From NCBI GenBank assembly GCA_024734495.1, contig JALMQS010000875.1, forward strand, positions 1 through 64,000: a DNA stretch of 64,000 nucleotides, given 5' to 3'. The translations under genes and the position numbers were made by a program. This DNA is from Forficula auricularia (taxonomy: Eukaryota; Arthropoda; Insecta; Dermaptera; Forficulidae). Shown in pieces: positions 10,731 to 21,030 of the stretch (its first letter is position 1; each line of letters begins with the position of its first letter). Below the pieces are notes generated by a model. It did no database searches. It was given only the letters and a program-made list of their open reading frames with translations, and was not told where the DNA came from.

Positions 10731-10988
10731 TTATTTATTTGTTAGGATCACAGGAAACTGGAAATTAAATAATACCTAGAGTATTATTTAATGAATCGAA
10801 CGTTTCGTCGTTTTATTTACAGGTTAAATTTGACGAAATTGTCTATTGTCTATTATTAAAAATAGACATTTAAGTTATATATTTAGCCGCTGATGAAGTC
10901 GCAAATAAAACGATGAAGCGTTCAACTCATTAAATAGAACTCTGTTATTTAATTTCTAGTTTCCTGTGATCCCAACCAATAATTATTA
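10731..10988. mobile_element. Palindromic element with facing hammerhead-like cores
   Basis: Arms begin TTGTTAGGATCACAGGAAAC and end in its mirror. The right arm has an intact CTGATGA at 10890, then A, GTCG and a loop, but then CGATGAAGCG where the partner arm (minus strand, 10797-10822) has CGACGAAACG. Each arm keeps a different half of the core, so an ancestor with CTGATGA-A-GTCG...CGAC-GAAAC can be read from the pair. Confidence 0.75.
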
Positions 10989-11027
10989 ATTATGGATACG
11001 ATTAACCAAACATAAATACATATCAAA

Positions 11028-11070
11028 TTAAATTAAATTAAATGATTGCGCCCCGGGGTAAAGAAATAAT
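11028..11070 (-). repeat. Short SINE-body fragment
   Basis: GCGCCCCGGGGTAAAG... resembles the body of the SINE at 31.7-32.1 kb (GTCGCGCCCCGGGTGAAG on its minus strand). Short, so only weakly supported. Confidence 0.35.
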
Positions 11071-11379
11071 AATTTTCAAACTTTGGGTTTGTGATTGAGT
11101 GGGAGTCGTTTGAATATTGAATATAAATATCTACATATATTTTAAAGTGATAAGTACATATTAATTATTTTAATGGAGATTGAAGGGAACTGTCACAGGA
11201 TTGCAGACTTGCAATGGAGCTACTCAAAAATTCAATAAAAATAAATATAATAGAAAATAGACTATTCAATTGCCATATCAATTTCAGTACCTACTTGGCT
11301 CATTCGTAAAATATAAAATAAGTAAATTAAAAAAAAAGGTGTAAAATAAAATATCAAGTATATTAACTACTTATTTTCA

Positions 11380-12050
11380 ATTTACCATACAGGGTATGGT
11401 CAAGTATTGTAATCGTACATAAAAGTGTTTTTTTCGAAATATCTCAAAAACGGCTGAAACTATTTTGATTAAAAAATTGAGCTTCGGTCTACAAAAAGCT
11501 CTAATAAATGAGCATCGAAAAAATTATATTTTTCGAAATAACAATTGTTTTGTCAAAATGTATGTTAGTTAGTCGTCTGTCCGTTAGTCTGTGCGTTACC
11601 AGATTTTTGTGGACGAGCTAGCTCAAAAACTAGTTGGAATATCGAAACCAAATTTCACACGTAATTTTGGTCCATTGAGATTAAGAACTGATTAGATTTT
11701 GGTGCATATCGACCCAAAATTAAGGGGGGTGGAGGGGGGTTAAAAATTAAAAATACAGGCCATTTGAGCAAACTCAACCAAATTTTGGATACATAATTAG
11801 TGGACCCCCAGAAGTCTACAAATACAAAAACTAACCGCCTAAAATGGGGGAGAGGGGGCGTAGGGTCAAAAAATGAAAATCTTGGCCATTTACCAAACTC
11901 AACCAAATTTTGCATACATAATCAGTGAGACTCCAGAAATATAAAAATGCAAAAACTAACCCTCCCCTTATATGATTATAAATAATTTTAGGGGCCAAGT
12001 TGTATAGTATGGTAAAGTCAAGTGGATGACCACATAAGAACATGCCCGCT
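11380..12050 (+). mobile_element. Dispersed DNA element T1, copy b
   Basis: It starts TTTACCATACAGGGTATGG and has an inverted GTATGGTAAAG at 12007-12017 near its right end, followed by CAAGTGGATG and CGCTTATTT shared with copy c. The interior contains two G-rich tandem units. Minus-strand frames of 70-86 codons cover the units and are repeat artefacts. Confidence 0.75.
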
Positions 12051-12591
12051 TATTTAGAATCTAGTTAAAAATTAGAAGAAAATAGAAAAAGGTTTTTTCG
12101 CGAAATTTTCCTCAGTGAACAGTGTGAACTAGAAAGCTGAAACTTGACACAAAGGTGAAATCTACATATTATAACAAAGAAAATTATTGATCAAATCTCA
12201 GCTCATTAGCTACAAAGATTCAATGGCTTCTCGTCTGAAAGTTGGATACTTTCTGATTCTAAACTTATTTCATTCAAAATTCTGAAAATAGTAAACCCAA
12301 AATCTAGTATAAGTTTTTTTGTTTCGAAAAAACAAGGATTTTATCACCCAAAAAACATTCTACCATATTTTGATCTGGAATTTATGCAGAGAAAAAAAAA
12401 ATGGAAATTCGAAAAAAATCGAGGGAATTCGATAATGCGGCACACCCCGCAGAGTATATGGTTTGCATAATACACATAACTTTCACTTATTAATTTCTAT
12501 TATAAATCAATATTTCAATTTAAACATTTAATAAAAAAACTAAATATGCTATTTATAAGATAATTTGATAAATAACATATTTTACTTAGGG

Positions 12592-12695
12592 AAAGTGGTT
12601 TAGGTTTTAGGTGAAACATGATATTAATTAATAAAGTAAAGTGAATATGTGAATGATTCACTGTGAAACTGCACCCCCTTTACTTTATTAATAAA
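12592..12695 (+). mobile_element. Short palindrome with the shared GTGAAACAT block
   Basis: It begins GTGGTTTAGGTTTTAGGTGAAACAT, the block also found at 735 and 30414. A short inverted repeat of TTAATAAAGTAAAGT follows (left about 12639, right about 12678). There is no ribozyme core. It is probably a heavily deleted member of the same group. Confidence 0.45.
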
Positions 12696-13295
12696 TAATA
12701 TAGCCTTGCAATGTGGAAAAATTGAAAATTTTTAAAATTTATTTATCTATTTTCCCATCAATCAATTTTCCATATTTAATCTTGTGTTTTTATCATCGTT
12801 TTTGTCAAGTACTAGTGAAAATTGCATAATTTTTTTCAATGAATAATTTATTTTACAAAAAAAAAAAAAATGAAGATAAGATTGCGAAAAAATATATGCA
12901 TATTTAAAAGAGTTATAATTTATGGTACAATAATAAAGTCAATAAATATTTAAAATAGATGAAGAAACATATTTCATTTTGATGAAAATGTACAATCGGA
13001 ATTATTTTCGAAACAACTCAACCACAAAAGAATGTAACCTAAAACAACAAGTTAAAAAAATAGCTATAGTCGTTTTCACGAAAATCAAATAACCCTAAAA
13101 ATCTTGCTTTTTTATTTGAATAACTTCCAGATTTGAAACAAAAACCTGCTGTGACATCTTGAGTCGATTTATAGCTTAATTTTTGAATCTAAATTAAACA
13201 ATTATTGAATCATCGCTACCACAAACAAGTCAACAGAAAAATCAATAGCTTAAAATAAAATTATTAACGGTAAATCACTCGTATCCATAATAAGC

Positions 13296-13443
13296 ATTAA
13301 TTAACAAGAATAGCAGGGAATTGGACAAAAATTAAAAACAGAGTTTTTATTGAATGGACCAGACGTTTCGTCGATCAATTTTGACTTCCTTAGTGGCTCA
13401 TTCTATCACTCTTTGTCCAATTCCCTGCTATTCCTGTTAATTA
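13296..13443 (-). mobile_element. Small palindromic element with hammerhead-like core
   Basis: Ends TAACAAGAATAGCAGGGAAT and its mirror form about 30-bp inverted repeats. On the minus strand, 13394-13357 reads CTAAGGA (G-to-A change in the CTGANGA core), A, a GTC/GAC helix, then GAAACGTCTGGTCC. Confidence 0.65.
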
Positions 13444-13929
13444 AAATTATTAAATTTACGCGAAAAGAAAATTAATCAAGACAGAGGGAGAGTAAGTAAT
13501 CACTTACAATTAATTGAATTACAAGATAGCAATTACAACTCAATCACTGATTTCTGAAACAATCTAAATTTAAAATGATGAGATGAGGAATAATTAAAAA
13601 AAAAACATATTAGCTTCCTCATTATTTTTAAATTAATTTTAAATTAAACTATACATCTTACAATATCATAATAACTATATTAAACCCCGAAGAAACAAAT
13701 GACTTCCAGTTATCTATAAAAGGGACTGAGGTCAAATGTCAAAGTAAGATATGCACCAATTACAAAAATAAAGGGGAAAGTCGAAGATCATTTTTGAAAT
13801 AAAATTATATGAATAGTTTAAATTTAGTATTTTCTAAAGTTATTATATTATATGGACTGTTTATTTTGAAAGTGATGTATGTCAAGTCGATTTTTTGTTA
13901 TTTCGAGATATTTGTATTTATAATTAAAG

Positions 13930-14204
13930 GAATCGTAGGGAGTTGGGCTTGACTTTAAATTAAATACAAAGTTTTTTATTTAAATAGGCCAAACGTTTCG
14001 TTCCTGGTTTGCAACTTCTTCAATTGCTCATTTATTAAACTTATTTGTCTGGGGTTTTGACTAAGAAAAAAACCCCAGGCAAATAAATGAGCCACTGAAG
14101 AAGTTGCAAACCAGGAATGAAACGTTTGGCCTATTTAAATAAAAACTTTGTATTTAATTTAAAGTCAAGTCCAGCTCCCTACGATTCTTTTAATTATTAA
14201 TCAC
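13930..14204. mobile_element. Palindromic element with two hammerhead-like cores
   Basis: Arms of about 130 bp. The plus-strand core at 14094-14132 is CTGAAGA-A-GTTG, loop, then AATGAAACGTTTGGCC. The minus-strand core at 14023-13987 is TTGAAGA-A-GTT, loop, AAC-GAAAC. The helix is GTT/AAC. The two arms differ by only a few bases, suggesting a fairly recent mirror-image copy. Confidence 0.8.
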
Positions 14205-14462
14205 GGACACGAATATTGAAATATTTGTATTTATATTTTTATAAATATTTATATATAGTATTTAGATAATTTTATTTTGACCAATTCATGAGGATATTGT
14301 ACTCCATTTACTAGTATATTATAAATATGGAAAGAAGACATCTATAGTATGTCTAACGAAAACTAACATTAAACTCATTTTTTTCGAAATTGGACTTAGA
14401 CTACTTCAAAATAAACGGTCCATATATACATTACAAGTAATTTTTCATAGTATTAAAGATAA

Positions 14463-14700
14463 GAGTGAATAAATATTATATGTAATATTCATTTACTATG
14501 AGTTAAATATTCTTGGTCACTTGTTTCGCATTAAAATTAAAAAAAATTTCAATATATATATTTCGCGCTTTTAATTTTTTTAATTTTAATGTGAAACAAG
14601 TGACCAAGAATACTTAACTCGTAGTAAATGAATATTACATATAATATTTATTCACTATTTTATTAAAGATGTTTCACCTTGCACCAACACCACAATCTCT
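14463..14700. mobile_element. 200-bp palindrome plus shared GTGAAACAT block
   Basis: Arms 14463-14560 and 14567-14664 are nearly perfect mirrors. Directly beyond the right arm, 14668-14700 holds (minus strand) GATTGTGGTGTTGGTGCAAG then GTGAAACAT, found again at 62638. The arms contain CGAAACAAGTGACC but no CTGANGA core. Confidence 0.75.
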
Positions 14701-14701
14701 A

Positions 14702-15811
14702 CTAATTATTTTATAGTATTGTAAATCTTGATAATTTTAACCTCTTTTTTTATTATTTTAACCCATCACACACCCATTTAGACAGAGCAGAGGTTTTAAA
14801 TACAGACAAGAGAAATATAAACAAACATCATTAAAAAAATATTTATTCTTTTGATTTTGACAGCATTTTTAACAAACCAGCTTATAATATAATTTCAATT
14901 ATGTATTTTGTTTTCGTCAAAGGTTCTTTTCTCTCAGGCGCCGTTTCCTTTCAAGTACATTAGGTTGCATATACAGTGAATCCCAGGCGCGGCCGCAGGA
15001 CTTAGCAGCTTAACTTCGAATTAAAATAATAATAAACTGAAATATGTTTTCCATATAGAAGTATAATTATAAAAAAAAAAAAACTTTGGGGAGCATTTAA
15101 TATGTTCCCCTCTTCCTGCAGAATGAGAAAGAAAAAAGCCAACACTTGAAATTTTTTCCTTTTCTTTTCACAATGCGAGGGTCGATCCTGAGTAAAATCA
15201 TTGTTTTAAATCTTTTTAATGTTACAACTTTCAGGATCAATATATATATATATATATATATATATTTAGATTAATAATATAAAGTCCACAGTGTTTTTCC
15301 AAAATTCAGTCATCAATGAATGTTTTAGACAATAATTTTTTCTCTCTCCGGATTCAGATACCCAGGATATAGCAACAGTTAAAAGTCGTAGGAAGTTCGT
15401 TTTGGTGCAAAATTATTTGTATTTACAAAACAAAAAACTGTTAGATTATGGAATATATCGCTTTTGGTTCAAAAATGTAGAAAAACAATCGAATTTTCAT
15501 TTGAGGAGCTATCAAGTATTTATTAATAATAAGCTGAAATTTGGCACATACTTTTATATATATTAACATCATTTTTACTCCAACTTAAATCATTACAAAT
15601 TATGTGCAGTGAGCCAAGGTTAAATTATATTTAAAGAAGTATCATTTATGCCTCTATTTTTCATATGAATATGACCTTTCTGAGCAAAGCCCCCTCATAA
15701 AATTTCGGGCTCGGGACCCAAAATCTAAAGCGGGTCCCTTATTATGGAATAAGTACCTATGTGTTTTTTATTAAGTGGAAAAAGTTGGTCAGAATGAGTT
15801 TTATTTTTGAA
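14702..15811. other. Unassigned AT-rich sequence with a TA microsatellite
   Basis: It contains a pure (TA)13 tract at 15239-15264. Bases 15360-15560 resemble a recurrent phrase ('gttcgttttggtgcaaaattatttgtattt', 'gctgaaatttggcaca') also seen near 29830, 43980 and 53820, suggesting an old DNA-element family. No gene is seen. Confidence 0.45.
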
Positions 15812-15910
15812 AGAGATAATAAAAGAGTGTGTCTTCTGCTGGAATTATAAATTTTATTTATATATAACGAGACTATAGTTTCGAGAGCTTTGCCCTCTTC
15901 ATCAGTCTAT
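15812..15910 (-). mobile_element. Family-B ribozyme-bearing element end
   Basis: On the minus strand, the hammerhead-like motif (15907-15871) is followed by GTTATATATAAATAAAATTT and ATTCCAGCAGAAGACACAC, then TCTTTTATTATCTCTTTC. The last part recurs at 6020 and 9070-9170. It is probably the end of a non-autonomous, Penelope-type or retrozyme-like element. Confidence 0.65.
15871..15907 (-). ncRNA. Hammerhead-like ribozyme motif (best copy, family B)
   Basis: Read on the minus strand: GA, CTGATGA, A, helix GAGGGC-AAA-GCTCTC (6 bp with one G:T), GAAAC, TATA, GTC, TC. This gives the type I hammerhead order: helix I, CUGAUGA, helix II, GAAA, a 2-bp helix III (AC/GT) with a TATA loop, and C as the cleavage-site base. 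Flanking bases extend helix I (AATAT with ATATT after a small internal loop). The only departure from the canonical core is one A between A9 and helix II. Very short third helices have been described for Penelope-like element hammerheads. Cleavage is not shown. Confidence 0.65.
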
Positions 15911-15987
15911 TATAATGGATTTACAGGAATTAATTTATGAATGAAAAGTTAAAATTTTTCATGTTCACAAAGTTTTGTTTTTCTAAC

Positions 15988-16010
15988 ATAACCCCCCCCC
16001 CCCCCCCCCC
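15988..16010. repeat. C20 homopolymer
   Basis: About 20 consecutive C followed by A8. It is one of several long G/C runs in an otherwise AT-rich window. Confidence 0.9.
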
Positions 16011-16478
16011 AAAAAAAATGTAACGGCCTGGGGCTGAGTTTCTGAGTTAAATACAAGTTGATTTTTTAAATATATTTTTTATTGAAAATAAATATATTTA
16101 AATTATAATCATTATTTAAGTCTGAATCCACGAAGAAAACCCCTGAAACAAGGGTCAGTGAATTCTTCTAGAGATGCTATTTCTCTTTATCTCGAGTATC
16201 GTTTGAGAATAGATATAATAATTGTTTTTCCCCAAGGTTGATTCCAACGAGTTCCAACCTCTTTGCTATTGTGTGGAACAAGGGTGAATGAATTCTTCTA
16301 GAGATACTCTTTCTTACTTTTATCTCGAGTATCGTTAGAGTATAGATATAATAATTGTTTTTCCACAACGCTGATTCCAACGAGTTCGAACCTGTTTGCC
16401 ATTTTAGCATATTTTATTTCCATCAGTCCGTACTAATAGAAACGGATACTGTCTCCCTGATAATAACCCAGATAATAA
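16011..16478. repeat. Duplicated 150-bp segment
   Basis: Bases 16140-16260 and 16270-16395 are near-identical direct copies ('aacaagggtgaatgaattcttctagagat', 'atctcgagtatcgtt', 'attgtttttcc', 'gattccaacgagttc'). The reading frame on the minus strand over them (16177-16410) encodes the repeat twice and I do not regard it as a gene. Confidence 0.7.
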
Positions 16479-16994
16479 TCCTATACTACTAAAGCGCATT
16501 TGTGCCTGCATCTGTATGTACCTACCTATGTACCTATGTCCGTCCCCCCAGGAGTTGGGGTCCAGGGGAAGGTTCCAGGGCTCACCTCTCCCCTGAGGGG
16601 AAGGGGGGGGGGTTCAGGGGTGCTAAAGGGCATTTCTCTCTGTATCTCTACCTGAATCCCATACTACTAAAAGGCATTTGTGTCTGTCTCTGTATGTACC
16701 TATGTTTCTATGTCCCCCCCAGGGGTTGAGAGGTGGGGGCAAGGGTGGGGGTTGGTGCCCAGGTGAAAGGAAGGGGTTTAGGGCGTGGGGTCAAGGGCTA
16801 GCGAGTCCAGGGGGTAGGTTTACTAGGATGGAGGGTGATCAGAAGTGGGGCAGACGTTCCAGGGTTTGGGAGAGAGTCGGTGGGATGGGGGAGTGGTTGG
16901 AGATGGAGGAGAGGAAGTGTTCAAGTTATGGGGGTCCAGGAGGCGAAGCCCCCTGGTTAGCAAGAGGCCCACCGAAGGTGGGCATTGCAGATAG
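16479..16994 (+). mobile_element. Non-autonomous Helitron
   Basis: It starts TCCTATACTACTAAAGCG after an A and ends with the hairpin GCCCACC-GAA-GGTGGGC, then ATTGCAG and ATAG before T. Helitrons start with TC, end with a hairpin and CTRR, insert between A and T and make no target duplication. Here the terminal tetramer is ATAG rather than CTAG. A second 5'-like start, TCCCATACTACTAAAAGG, lies at 16657, so this is either a nested pair or a start duplication. The interior is G-rich. The frames at 16502-16998 are not genes. Confidence 0.8.
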
Positions 16995-16995
16995 T

Positions 16996-17640
16996 TAATA
17001 TTATTGTGTTGTATTATTGAGAATATATAAAGAATGGAAGCTCTCAAAAAATTTCGTCTCTATTTTCATTTTTCATTCAGTTCATTGAATTCTTCTTTTA
17101 TCTCTCGACATTCGATGGAATATTTTATAGAACAATTGAAATTACTTTTCTATTAAAATCAGGCAAAGTTATTAAATTCAGCAGTCATTGATTTATTGAA
17201 CTAGAAACTCTTGTTTCTCAATGCTTTGTATGTCTTGCTTCACGTCATGGATTCAACTTTGTCTCTGAAACTATTTCTTCAACGCAAATTCTTAAATGCC
17301 ACTTATTTATTACTTGCAAACATTGATTTTCCAACTTCTCCTTTGTTAACTAATTAATGCAGCTAGCTCTTTCGCTCTAGAAGGTATTTTATTAGGGAAA
17401 ACTTTCAGGCTTTACCACCTGAGCTGTTAAATTCTCTAAAGAACATAGCAAGACTTTTTTTCCGAAAATTATATGTGATCTTGAACAATTGTTCCACCTA
17501 CAATATTATATATTAATAAGCTGTAACTATGTGACAAATTTTACTTTACTAGCGCGAACTGTTCACATTGAAATTTCCAGGCAGGCTCTGAAAAGTTTTC
17601 ACTTTTTTCTTTATTTCTTTAATTAATTGTTTAAGTAAGA
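16996..17640. other. Unassigned AT-rich sequence
   Basis: I see no repeat end, RNA gene or coding frame here. Confidence 0.5.
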
Positions 17641-18671
17641 CAAGAGTGTCCAACTTTTTGGCCTATATGGACCACATTTGAAGAAATAAAATTGTCTTGG
17701 GCCCCAAATATAATATACTAATTCTATTGATATTATTGTTTTAACCAAAAAAGAAAATTAATAATGCTAAATAATGATATCCACCATGACAAAGAGGCCA
17801 AAATGGCATACAATCTTTGAGTTCTTTTCTTCAGGATTTTGTTTTTAAATAAATTAGCACTTCAAAAAGTTCTAATCATTGAACTAATAAATACAAGTAT
17901 TTTAATAAATGGAAATATTAGTTGAAGAATCATTTTAAAATATTCGAAACTTTATTAATTTTTTACATAATGCTTGAGCTTATAATTTTGCTTTTAGTAA
18001 ATTTAATTCTTGAAAATAGCTTCACGTACATATATGTTATGATGTAAATATATATTTCTAAAAGGTAAATAAATATTGTGAAGCCAGGAGTATTTGTTTC
18101 CAGGTAGATAATTTTTGAAAAATTCTAAGGGCCGGTTGTATGTCGCAAAGTAAATGCTTTTTACCACTAACCAAGGGTAGATGGTAAATGGTGGGACTGG
18201 TATGGCCAATCAGATGACAGGCGCTGAAAGTTCCTGTCATCTGATTGGCCATTCCAGCCCCTCCATTTACCATCTACCTTTGGTTAGTGGTAAAAAGCAT
18301 TTACTTTGCGACATACAACCGGCCCTAAGAGACATTTTTAAATTTTTCTTGCAGTTCCATAAGAAAGTCTGCAGGTAAAATATTTATATCTAATAAAAAT
18401 TGAGTCAAAATATGCAAAAATTGTGATTATTTTTTCGAAAATCTTGATATATTTCTTCACATTCAAAATTGAAAATCTGCCTTTATTCTTAAAAAACTTT
18501 TGGGGAGATTTTCCAATTTCTTCTTATTTTAGAAAAAAAAATATATAAGGTAAAATTGTATCAGATATGTTGTTTTCCAGTAAGTATATAAAAATCTCAA
18601 TATTTAAGAAAGTTTATATTTTTATGTCGAGCTGCATTCATGACGGCTGGGCCGCGGGTTGGACAGCCCTG
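17641..18671. mobile_element. hAT MITE
   Basis: The left end CAAGAGTGTCCAACTTTTTGG and the right end read in reverse, CAGGGCTGTCCAACCCGCGG, share CTGTCCAAC-type termini typical of hAT MITEs. The 9-mer GTTTAAGTA occurs directly after the right end and 3 nt before the left end, so the target duplication is suggestive but not exact. A Harbinger-type MITE is nested at 18129. Confidence 0.7.
18129..18325. mobile_element. Palindromic PIF/Harbinger-type MITE
   Basis: Arms of about 95 bp begin GGGCCGGTTGTATGTCGC. The trinucleotide TAA flanks both ends (18126-18128, 18326-18328), matching the TWA target preference of PIF/Harbinger. A relative lies at 24333 (GGACCAGTTGTATGTTGG). It interrupts the hAT MITE. 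The plus- and minus-strand frames here are mirror images of each other and are not genes. Confidence 0.85.
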
Positions 18672-18844
18672 GTTTAAGTAAACGGCAAATTATTTGATTG
18701 ATTTTTTATAAAATAAAATTTAATACACTCTATATTGATAAATAAGTCCTAATGTTATTAAGTCTTAGAGGATGATAAAATAATTTTCTAAATAAATAAA
18801 TGAATACCAAGGGTTATAATCTCCTTGTCAGCTTAAACACACCG

Positions 18845-18970
18845 GCCCCTAGAGCTATGGTATGATTAAAGCGTGGATTCTCCTTGAATCATCGTAGTTA
18901 AGCCATTACTTGAGGCGATTAGTTCTTGAGTGGGTATCCGTGTAGGATCATCTTTTGGTATGGGCTTATT
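18845..18970 (+). mobile_element. 5S rRNA-derived SINE or 5S pseudogene
   Basis: The sequence follows the 5S rRNA order: ATTCTCCTTGAATCATCG then AGTTAAGC, then GATTAGTTCTTGAGTGGGTA and CCGTGTAGGATCATC. In 5S rRNA these correspond to the GTTCTCGTCCGATC, GAAGTTAAGC, and TTAGTACTTGGATGGGT-CCG-GGGA parts, including the internal Pol III promoter boxes. It is too diverged to be a working 5S gene. The following 100 bp could be the body of a 5S-type (SINE3) element. I saw no second copy in the window, so element versus pseudogene is open. Confidence 0.55.
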
Positions 18971-19587
18971 AAAGCCTAGTCGTGGCGCTCGCATTGTTCA
19001 TAAATATTTAGATTCTGACTTTCATTTTATATATTAGTTATTCCCAGTAATAATACCGACCCGCCTCGGGTAAATTAGTTAATAATTCTAATGAAATCAT
19101 TAAAAAAATATATTTATCTCATTTTGCCCGCTACGTGTTACAAGCTTAGTCTTGTTATGACAAAACCATGGCCATAAATAACTTGTATTTTAACATCAAA
19201 TTTTCAAATTGGTTAAGGCTTTGTTGATTGCTTAGATCATGAAATATATAGACATGCCTGGTGTCGATTTGGTGAGGCCAACATCAACTAGAGAAAGTGA
19301 CGTCATCTGTAGGTAGGTACATCCAGAAATAGCATGGCCACTATAGGAATTATTATATCTATACATTGAGATAAATTTATCGTAGTTTAGATTATTTATT
19401 TTGGATTCCAATAATCGCAAATTAATATTCAATTAATATACCAAAATATTTATGCGAGAACGTGACGTCATGCGATGTTGGCCTCACTTCACTATGTGTG
19501 GAGAGTAGCAGAGGGCGTGTCTATATATTTCATAGTCTAAGGTTGATTGAATAGTTTTTTAAATAAACCAGATTATACACAGTTTAA
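18971..19587. other. Unassigned sequence with an inverted ATATATAGAC pair
   Basis: Sequence near 19240-19300 ('catgaaatatatagacatgcc', 'gatttggtgaggccaacat') is mirrored near 19470-19545 ('gatgttggcctcac', 'gtgtctatatatttcatagtc'), so about 300 bp is a loose inverted repeat, probably a decayed TIR element (19235-19545). No gene. Confidence 0.5.
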
Positions 19588-19864
19588 TCCTATACTACTA
19601 AAGCGCATTTGTGCCTGCCTCTGTCTGTATGTACCTACTTATGTATCTAGGTCCATCCCCCAACAAAAACAGTCGTCATGGTTACCAATTTAAATGAAAT
19701 TATCTATATCTATATATATATAATTAAGGTTTTGTCTGTACATTGGGGTGGTGGTGAGGTTGGGGCTGCTGAGTGGGTTTCGGGGGAGGGTTCGAGGGGT
19801 GAGGGTCCAGGAGGTGAGCCCCCTGACTAGCAAGAGGGCCGCCAAAGGCGGGTCTTGCAGCTAG
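19588..19864 (+). mobile_element. Non-autonomous Helitron with CTAG end
   Basis: It starts TCCTATACTACTAAAGCGC, identical to the 16479 copy, and ends with hairpin GCCGCC-AAA-GGCGGG, then TCTTGCAG and CTAG. It is flanked by A on the left and T on the right with no target duplication. Length 277 bp. Confidence 0.85.
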
Positions 19865-19889
19865 TATATTTATTAAAATACTATCAAAT

Positions 19890-19985
19890 AATTGAAAAGT
19901 TTTTATTTTGCCTGGTGGAGCAGAGTTATTGAATCATAAAGAGAAACAAAGAGGTTGTCTTCTGCTTGATGCAAATAAACACACA
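19890..19985 (-). mobile_element. Family-A fragment, inverted partner of the 20.0-kb unit
   Basis: It carries GGAGCAGAGTTATTGAATCA, AAGAGAAACAAAGAGGTTGTC and TCTGCTTGATGCAAATAAAC, the distal part of family A, in the orientation opposite to 20020-20570. Together they make a head-to-head pair. Confidence 0.7.
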
Positions 19986-20083
19986 CAATGTTTAACAAGT
20001 TTGTCTGCTAAGTAAGAATAACAATTTTCAATATCCAGACGATACTGACCCCATGAAAAATAATATTTATAATTAAAAAAAAA

Positions 20084-20122
20084 GACTGATGATGAAGGCC
20101 AAGTCTTCGAAACTATAGTCTC
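20084..20122 (+). ncRNA. Hammerhead-like ribozyme motif (family A)
   Basis: GA, CTGATGA, T, helix GAAGG-CCAAG-TCTTC (5 bp with a G:T), GAAAC, TATA, GTC, TC. All core positions of the hammerhead are present. The extra base between A9 and helix II is T instead of A. Helix III is AC/GT with a TATA loop, as in the family-B copy, although the rest of the two families differs. Confidence 0.6.
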
Positions 20123-20151
20123 AAACAAATAAATAATGTATATATATATAT

Positions 20152-20482
20152 ATGTTGCAGTAAAAACAGGTTTTTAATAAGAATGGTTTTTTACTAGTTA
20201 AAACGCGTTTCACTGAATACCTTTGTGGCAACTAGAATTTACTGATGTTGGTTATAGTTTGGTCCAAAGGTCTAGAATCTTCATTTTTGACCTTCCGCCT
20301 CATTTTGAAAATAAACACCCAAAATGAGGCGGAAGATAAAAAAATGATGAAGATTCTAGACCTTTGGAGTAAACTCAACCAACATCAGTAAATTCTAGTT
20401 GTCACAAAGGTATTCAGTGAAAGGCGTTTTAAATAGTAAGAACCTGTTCTTACTAAAAACCGGGTTTTACTGCAACATAGTA
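20152..20482. mobile_element. Palindromic MITE with 150-bp arms
   Basis: Ends GTTGCAGTAAAAACAG and its mirror TTTTACTGCAAC. Arms contain AACTAGAATTTACTGATGTTG and ACCTTCCGCCTCATTTTG. It landed in a TA tract of a family-A unit. The central part resembles the G-rich T1 units (AGACCTTTGG, AACTCAACCAAC). Confidence 0.8.
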
Positions 20483-20869
20483 TATAAATATTTGATATAT
20501 ATGTATGTATGTTTATTTGCATCCAGCATAGGACAACCTCTTTGTTTCTCTTTATGACTAACAAATAAACACAAATAGATTGTCATGATGTGATCGAAAC
20601 ATTGTGTATTTGTGTTTGTATATATTTTTTGTTAGTGTTTTAATAAATATATTAAACAGTGCATAATATTGTTTATTTAAAAAAGTTCTAATAAAGTATT
20701 CAACCGAAAAAAAAATCACCACCGTGAAGTGTATAGAAAGGAAATTATTAGTAAAGAAATTAAGAAAATGGATGACAGAACTAACCACGAGCGTGTCAAG
20801 CTCATTTCTTTAATATGATGACCTTATAGTTTCTGACATTATTTATAGTACCTGGATTTATAGTAACCC

Positions 20870-21030
20870 TTGACCCCCCCTCCCGAAACCACACACCGCG
20901 CCCCCACCACTGCACCCACACTCCCCCCCCCCCACCCCAACCGAGCCTCCCACCCCCGGATCCCCCACAACTGCACCCCACCTCCTGCACCTCCCACATC
21001 CACCCCACCCCGCACCCAGTTTTTGCATTT
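20870..21030 (-). repeat. G-rich block (minus strand) with quadruplex potential
   Basis: Read on the minus strand it starts CTAGAAATGCAAAAACTGGG, then many G runs of 3-10. The start matches the T1 tandem unit core, and the rest matches 7455-7558. Overlapping minus-strand frames of 68-78 codons are glycine/tryptophan low-complexity artefacts. Confidence 0.65.

Larger units (their letters stand above)
20020..20570 (+). mobile_element. Family-A ribozyme-bearing unit, split by a MITE
   Basis: The unit starts around TTTTCAATATCCAGACG, runs through ACTGACCCCATG and the hammerhead at 20084-20122, then TCAAACAAATAAATAAT and a TA tract. It is interrupted by the palindromic MITE at 20152-20482 and resumes at 20500 with TGTTTATTTGCATCCAGCA, then GGACAACCTCTTTGTTTCTC. 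Joining the two pieces recovers the order seen in the 25.8-kb copy. Similar units are at 25797, 26020 and 28905. Confidence 0.7.

Noticed and set aside
14567..14664. Hammerhead-like core in the 14.5-kb palindrome
   Set aside because: GAAAC is present but there is no CTGANGA-like partner or pairing helix at the right distance.
16502..16998. Plus-strand frames of 75 and 106 codons, glycine- and arginine-rich
   Set aside because: They lie wholly inside a non-autonomous Helitron and translate its G-rich repeats. No conserved domain.
18003..18378. Three frames of 65-71 codons around 18.0-18.4 kb
   Set aside because: They are mirror translations of the palindromic MITE arms.
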